Assembly: GCA_003427395.1 (NCBI GenBank) | Contig: BFEA01000745.1 | Location: 430,940 to 467,269 of the forward strand | DNA: 36,330 bases | Source: Chara braunii | Taxonomy: Eukaryota; Streptophyta; Charophyceae; Charales; Characeae | Direction of reading: 5' to 3' | The notes under the pieces: generated by a model | Databases searched by the model: none | Told to the model about the DNA's origin: nothing | The model's input: the letters and a program-made list of their open reading frames with translations, nothing else | Program-made: the position numbers and the translations under genes | In this document: piece by piece, positions 31,151 to 36,330 of the stretch | Layout of the letters: each line of letters opens with the position of its first letter | How positions within the stretch are numbered: the first letter of the stretch is position 1

Positions 31151-31270
31151 TCTTTATGTTTGACAGAATAATGCTTGAACTGACGCCCCCCTTGGCCGCC
31201 CCCGGACTGGGGTTGTGTCGTCATGGGATAGTAAATGGGCGGAGATGCTTGGGCTTGTTTCATTTGAGGT

Positions 31271-34077
31271 TTAGTTGAAAGGGGAATCGTTGTAGAGAGC
31301 GTGGCGGACCTTGATCTGACGGGCCTTTGCATCCAGAATCTGGTTCAGATGGTCTTCCTTACCATCAAAGATTGTATGACCTTCGACTATTGATGCTGAG
31401 ACTACAACTCTTTCTACAGGAATTTCTCCTCCCATGAGGCCATAGGGAATTGCATACAACACCTTCCATGGTTTCCAGACAATGTGGTTCATGAGTTGGG
31501 CTTCCATTGAGTAGCGGACCATGTAGGGCCTCAAATCACTGACCACGATGTCTGATGCCTCATTTAGCCACTCCTCCCTCCAGTCTTCCTTTGATCCCAA
31601 GATGTGAGCTGCTACTAGTGCGTCTTTGGAAATGTTGGCGGCTAGAACCTTGTTGGATGGGCTGGCCAAAGCTATGAGAGACCATGATTTGACCACCACG
31701 ACCTCCCAGTCTGCATGTTCCTCGTTCCAATGGTAAAGGTAGTACTACTCTTTTTTTGCATCCCCCCTTGGCTTCCAACTTGGCTGCTGCGAGGATTTCT
31801 GCGTTCTGTCCCAACGCTAGCCCTTGCGGATTAAAAGTGTCGTCAGTTGTTTCTCTGTTGTGATCTCTGAGGACTGTGATATGGGCGTGTAAGATTTCCT
31901 TCTGTCTGTCTAGATCTTGTCTTGTGGACAGGTTGATCTCTTCACCCCCAGTCTCTTCTTTCCCTTTCGCTCTCTTTGCTTTCTTGCTCGGGTGGTTGTC
32001 CGGTTTTGTGTACATCTTGGCCATTGGAATGGGTTATGTGCGGTTGCCATCTGCCCCTCTGCTTGGTCAAGTCTGTGTCTGTAATGTTCTGCAAAGAAGT
32101 TGGACAATTCCTGTTCCTTTTCCAATATTTCCTACCGGTTTTGGGTTGGGATTTGGCTGATGGGGTCGGCTTGATTAAAGGAGAAGTTTTGCAGATTAAG
32201 GAGGTGTCTTTTGTGAGCCACTCGGATTTCAAATTCGACTTCCCTTTCTCTTTCGAGTCTCTTGACATAGTTGTTAAGCCATTGGAGTGTGTTTTGTTTT
32301 CCTCCCTCTTCGTGCTCATCTGGTTGTTCATCTTGCGGGTTTGTGTCTTCCCCTTTGGGGTCTTGGGACATCCTGTCCTCCTCTTCTTCGCTTGTCAGCT
32401 CGTTGGTTTTGTTTGTCTGTCCTTTCGCTGTATCTTCCTTCCCCTTTTCTCCTCCATCCTTGATCATTGAGTCTTTGTTGTCATCTTCATTCTCCATCTT
32501 TGTTTTCTTTGTGTCTTCTTGATCTTCTTCGTGAGTGACTGCCTCCATTTGGTCTGCTGTGGAGGTGGTCTCGTCGATTCTGCTTACCTTACTGGTGGTC
32601 TGGCTGTTTGCTGACTGGGTTGGGGAAGTTTGCTCGACCTTCCGTTTCAGAGGTTTGTCTGTGGTATCTGTGGAATGGTTCCCCTTTATGCAAACATCTT
32701 TCTGTTCTTCCTTTTGAGCCTTCTTTCTTTAAGCCTTTTCTGCGCACAATACCTTTCCCCTTGCTTGTAAGTTTCAAAAAATGCTTTTTTCTACTGAGAT
32801 CCCTGTTCTGACAAGATCCTGCCAAGTGTTTTTCCTTTGTTTGTCTTCCATGATACCTTGTGGGTCTAGGCATTGCTTTCTTAGGTAACTGCCATCCTTA
32901 TCTTCAATTCTCTTTGAACCCTTCTTTTGCCACTGGCTTTCAAAGAGGGGGTAGATGTCCGGTTGGTTGGTCGGTTCATCCTCCAGCGTCCATACCCATT
33001 TGGGTTCTGCTAGCGTGTCATCAAACACCCATCCTCTGTAGGCAGGGTCGTTGACGAACCACAGACCTGCCTTGGAATCACATTCAACCAAGTTGGCCTG
33101 AATTTGGTATGGTTTGGTGCCTCTTGTTGAGGGGGCAATTTCTGTCTAAGCCCAGGTGACCCTTCCCTCTGCATCTGAAACAACGGGAGTTGGTTTTGGT
33201 AGACAGTGCCCGTTTTCCATGAATCCGGGAATTGTGGTGAGACGCCTGATGGCACTTGCAGGCAAGCTATTCTCGAGTCATGATTGGGGGCCAAGAAGTC
33301 GGGTCCCGTTTCGAGCCATTCTATGGATGGATTATTTGGGTAAGCCTCTGCCAGCCTTCGTTCTACGAAACTGTGTAGTCCTTCTGGAATGTTATCAAAT
33401 TGGATCCAGAAGTTGTTTCTCGGCATCATTTGCTTGTGGCGTGATGCATCAGGTTGAGGAGCCCTTATGGATTTCCAGCTAGTAACTGTGACCACTCCCT
33501 TTTTGCATTTCAGGCCGTTGAGGGAGATGAGGTACCTGGCGTATGATCTGTCTGGACAAACGATCATGATTGTGTTTCTTGCCCTCCTGTGATATGTGAC
33601 TATCGGTTCCGTTCCCAGAATCTCTTCCAAGGAACGGAGGATGTCTCTTACCCACGTACGCTTTTCATTAGGTGACATGTCCGAGCATTTATGTGGAAAG
33701 TTGAATAGGACTGCGTGTTTTTCAAAGACTTTGTTGTAGCTTGCTTCATCTTCCTCCGGATATTCCCAGATTTCGATTGTTTGGCTCTCTCCCCCCTGAT
33801 CCGTTGCGATTGTTTCCTTAGTTATGTTAACTTTGGATTTAACTTGTGTGCTTGAAATCAGGAAATCCATTGCCCTTTGGCTCAGGGTTTCGTGCAGCGA
33901 GTTGGCTGTATCCTGGGAGTTTTCCATTTAGTGCCCTTGAGTGTCCGATTGTCTAACGCTTGGACCTTGGTGTGATCGTCCTTTGTGGTTTTGGGCGGTT
34001 GCAGATTCTGAGACATTCTTTGGCTTGGACAAGGTCTGGTCTTCCATGGCTACCACTTCTGCAAAAGACTTGGCCAT
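31271..34077 (-). pseudogene. LINE ORF1 (nucleic-acid-binding gag-like protein)
   Basis: It starts at an ATG at 34077 (MAKSFAEVVAMEDQTLSKPK). An in-frame TAA lies at 33927-33925. A 300-codon open stretch (33927-33010) follows, with an RRM-like/DUF4283-type segment (NTIMIVCPDRSYARYLIS, then VVTVTSWKS). After frameshifts come an acidic, Lys/Glu-rich low-complexity section (32548-32132) and a C-terminal section with VVVSASIVEGHTIFDG (about 31390). No clear zinc knuckle remains. ORF1 proteins of plant LINEs bind the RNA and form the transposition complex. The ORF is unusually long if all parts belong together. Confidence 0.65.
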
Positions 34078-34140
34078 GGAGGATATGCAGAGGTGGCCAA
34101 AATATTTTGCCTTTGCTTGCGTGGTTGTGGCTAACACCTT

Positions 34141-34729
34141 TGGTGGAAGGGATGAATGGTGGTGTGTTGTGAATCGTGGTTGGCGACATTAGGAAGGGCG
34201 ATTGTGAGTGGGTAAACAGGTGATGAGGCGCGCTTGGACTGACGAGTCCTGTTTGCCTTCTGTCTGAGAAAAATTGGCAGCGGTTCGCCTCCCTTCCCGG
34301 GAGTTGGGGTGAAAAGGAATGGGGAGAAAGGATCGTTCGGACAGAAGGATCTACCAAATGAGTGTCGTTCTGGCAAAGTGGATGATAGATTTTTGGAAAG
34401 AGAACAGAAACAGAAGTTACTGAAACTTTTGTGCTTGCCCTTATATCGAGAAGGACAAGGCGTCCGAGGGAGTGAAGGGATTTGTGCGCTGAGTTAATTC
34501 TGTCTGCGATGATCCGATTAACTTGGATCTCACCTGCTTGATAGTGTTCAGTGGGAGCTTGCGATGTTGGCGGTTGGTAATAATAATGGATGTAATAATA
34601 ATAAAGAATTGAATAATAATTTAAGACTAATTTCGATAATAAGGTTATTGATAAATTTAATAAAATAAGTTAATATAACTTAATAAGGTTAATAATATTA
34701 AAGGGAACCTTGCTCAGTGGGGTGTTGGT
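34141..34729. other. Possible LINE 5' UTR, then an AT-rich tract
   Basis: 34141-34500 may be 5' UTR of the LINE (- strand), but no promoter is identifiable. 34575-34705 is dominated by AAT/TAA-type words (for example AATAATAATAATT-like) and has no coding potential. Confidence 0.4.
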
Positions 34730-35270
34730 GATACCTCCTCCTTGGGGGAGAGGGGGTGGATGGGGCAGTGGCGGGAGGATGGCTGTCGGAGGGGTGAATG
34801 GGGAAGGGGGAGGATTTGTCCGCTGGGGATGGGGGGTTGGGGAAGGAGTGCTTGGGAGGTCTGTCAAAGGGAGGGGGATGTGATGGTAAAAGGGTTGTAA
34901 AGGAGTAATAATTAGTGGGTGTTGATGCAAGTCCTACCGTTTCCCCCGTTCGGAAAGATAGACCTTTGCTCGTGGAGAGATGAGTGGGAATGTGTAAGGG
35001 GGGAGGGGGGGGGGGGGGGGGGGGGGTGCGGGTTGCAAGGGGTAAGTGATGAGAGAGGGTAGGTTGTTGAGCGGAACTTTTGTGTGCTGGTGGATGGAGT
35101 GATGTGAAGCTTGTCTTGTGTGGTAGTTGTGTGGGGGGGCGAGTGTTGTTTTTGGTGCCAGGCCGCTGGGGTTTGTCACGGGTATGGTGGAAGGTATGTG
35201 GCGGTTTGGTTGTGGGGAGAGAGGGGGTGGTGAGGGTGTGTTATGTCAGTGTATCTTGTCAGATGTGCGG
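34730..35270. repeat. G-rich, strand-asymmetric stretch with a 22-G run
   Basis: The + strand is strongly G-rich with very little C. It holds many GGG and GGGG clusters (34733-34875) and a pure G run at 35005-35026 preceded by GGGGGGA. This composition can form G-quadruplexes. It could be a decayed G-rich satellite or a low-complexity tract. The open frames on it are Gly/Val- or Pro-rich and not genes. Confidence 0.8.
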
Positions 35271-36330
35271 ATGTTACTGTCTTGAGTCATGGTTAGGCAA
35301 TTATGTTCTACGGCTCCCGTCTCCTTGCACCCTTCTGACTCAAGATTTGGCAGGTCAGTTTCGTTCTATCGCGTCTACTACTACGGACACAATTCTTCGA
35401 GCATCAGACTGGCTCCTCTCCTTGTCGACCAACCCTAGTGATGCTACTATGTCGCGCGCTGTTGTATTCTCCCGCTGGTTGAGCGTAGCTCCTCCTCTTG
35501 AATTTTGTCCTCCCTTCTTGTTGTCGCGTGCGTGATCCGAGGCTGGACGTTAGTTGAAAGGATGATTTTGACCCTGGCTTTTGTGGCGGGCTGGTCTGAC
35601 CTTGTAGGTGGTAGTGATGACGGTGCCTGTAGAAGCTTTGGATCTTCCGTCCATTAGTGTCCTCGGCGCCGACTTCTCTCTTGTCTTGTGTGTTCTCTTT
35701 CCTCTAATAGAAGAGTGTTCCTCCCCATGTCTCAGCACCTCCTCCTCTCCTCTTTTCCTATCCTTGCCCCTTCTTAGTTGAGAATCATGAGAGTTGTCGT
35801 ACTCTCATTCGCTTTTCGGTACTTTCCGTCTGTGGCCTTCGTCTTTTCCTCTTCTTGGTCTTACTCCACTTTCCTTTTCTCTCCCTCTGCCGGAATCCTC
35901 TCCTTTCCTCGATCGAGCTCTTCCGCTTGGATACCCCCGAGGGTGCGGCCTGACGTGGCTTCTACCCCTTTCCCCTCCTGCTCCCTTCGCCTCAGAATTC
36001 AAAAAGGCGGGAAAATCTCGACTTCGCACTTGTCCACCTTTCGACTCTTGTTACGCTTGTTCTTTCATAACAATAGAAAGGGTTTGCTTCTCTTTCCTTT
36101 TGTCTCTACTGCAATCAGACTCATTCTCAAACACCCTTTTCATGCATGTAAACAGCAACGCAGCATACTGGCGACATGCGCCCACTCAAAACTCATAGAT
36201 ATGGCTTTCAGATACGAGTTCACTCTCAATTGGCTATGGCGACTTCAGCGCCCAAACATCTCACTGTTCACATACACTGGATCACCCCGGATATCCCACA
36301 CGCATCACTCTAACACTCGAGCACACACAT
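35271..36330. other. Unrecognised DNA at the window end
   Basis: It is pyrimidine-rich on the + strand (35640-35990). Open stretches (35080-35535, 35794-36198) show no known domain. It could be LINE 5' UTR or plain intron. No dynein exon is seen here. Confidence 0.35.

Larger units (their letters stand above)
25828..34140 (-). mobile_element. Nearly complete LINE with ORF1, ORF2 and 3' end
   Basis: On the - strand: ORF1 (34077 to about 31271), ORF2 with endonuclease, RT and zf-RVT (about 31150-26771), and a 3' UTR with TTTAGG-like sequence (26375-26366). A double 3' end follows: unit 26085-25928, A run 25927-25904, a second partial unit 25903-25845, and an A run to about 25828. The length is at least 8.3 kb. 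The 5' UTR limit is unknown and may lie beyond 34140. Many frameshifts and stops make it inactive. It is antisense to the dynein gene. Confidence 0.85.

Noticed and set aside
34231-34275. CTGACGAGTCC with GAAA downstream, a hammerhead-like string
   Set aside because: The spacing and stem II are wrong; the same string also appears in gypsy coding sequence at about 1974, so it is chance.
1-36330. CRISPR arrays, bacterial operons or defence-type systems
   Set aside because: No regularly spaced repeats, no prokaryotic gene clusters; the only host gene seen is spliced and eukaryotic.

Overview
The window reads as intronic DNA of a large nuclear plant gene, heavily filled with dead retrotransposons. 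The evidence for a plant is plant-type L1 LINEs with a zf-RVT C-terminus, a Ty3/gypsy chromovirus, a fragment of plastid rpoC1, and TTTAGGG-like motifs. The only host coding sequence I can support is two exons of a dynein heavy chain tail on the + strand (5162-5284 and 24356-24671). Their splice phases match across an intron of about 19 kb. Flowering plants and conifers lack dynein heavy chains, while plants with swimming sperm keep axonemal ones, so a fern, lycophyte, bryophyte, cycad or Ginkgo is likely. I cannot name the species.

Layout. 1-2329: two inverted, internally deleted gypsy copies flank about 370 bp of rpoC1-like DNA. 2330-2367: a sequence identical to the Nextera mate-pair junction adapter, so the join between 2329 and 2368 is probably an assembly artefact. 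2368-5161: a 209-bp tandem duplication and unrecognised DNA. 5162-5284: dynein exon. 5285-24355: the intron. It holds LINE 3' ends (about 5.75, 6.56 and 6.92-8.42 kb), a decayed + strand chromovirus (about 8.62-12.65 kb), a LINE with a 1.7-kb internal inversion (13.93-18.36 kb), two further LINE fragments on the - strand (18.99-21.54 kb), and microsatellites including a 50-N gap. 24356-24671: second dynein exon. 24672-end: the next intron. It holds a 5'-truncated LINE (25.17-25.83 kb), a nearly complete LINE on the - strand with both ORFs (25.83 to at least 34.08 kb), and a G-rich stretch with a 22-G run.

No mobile element here looks autonomous: all have stops, frameshifts or deletions. The most informative points are the dynein gene, the adapter artefact, the inverted LINE segment, the recurring hairpin just before LINE poly(A) tails, and the plastid fragment caught between inverted gypsy copies. 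I found no complete host gene, RNA gene, CRISPR array or new defence-type system.
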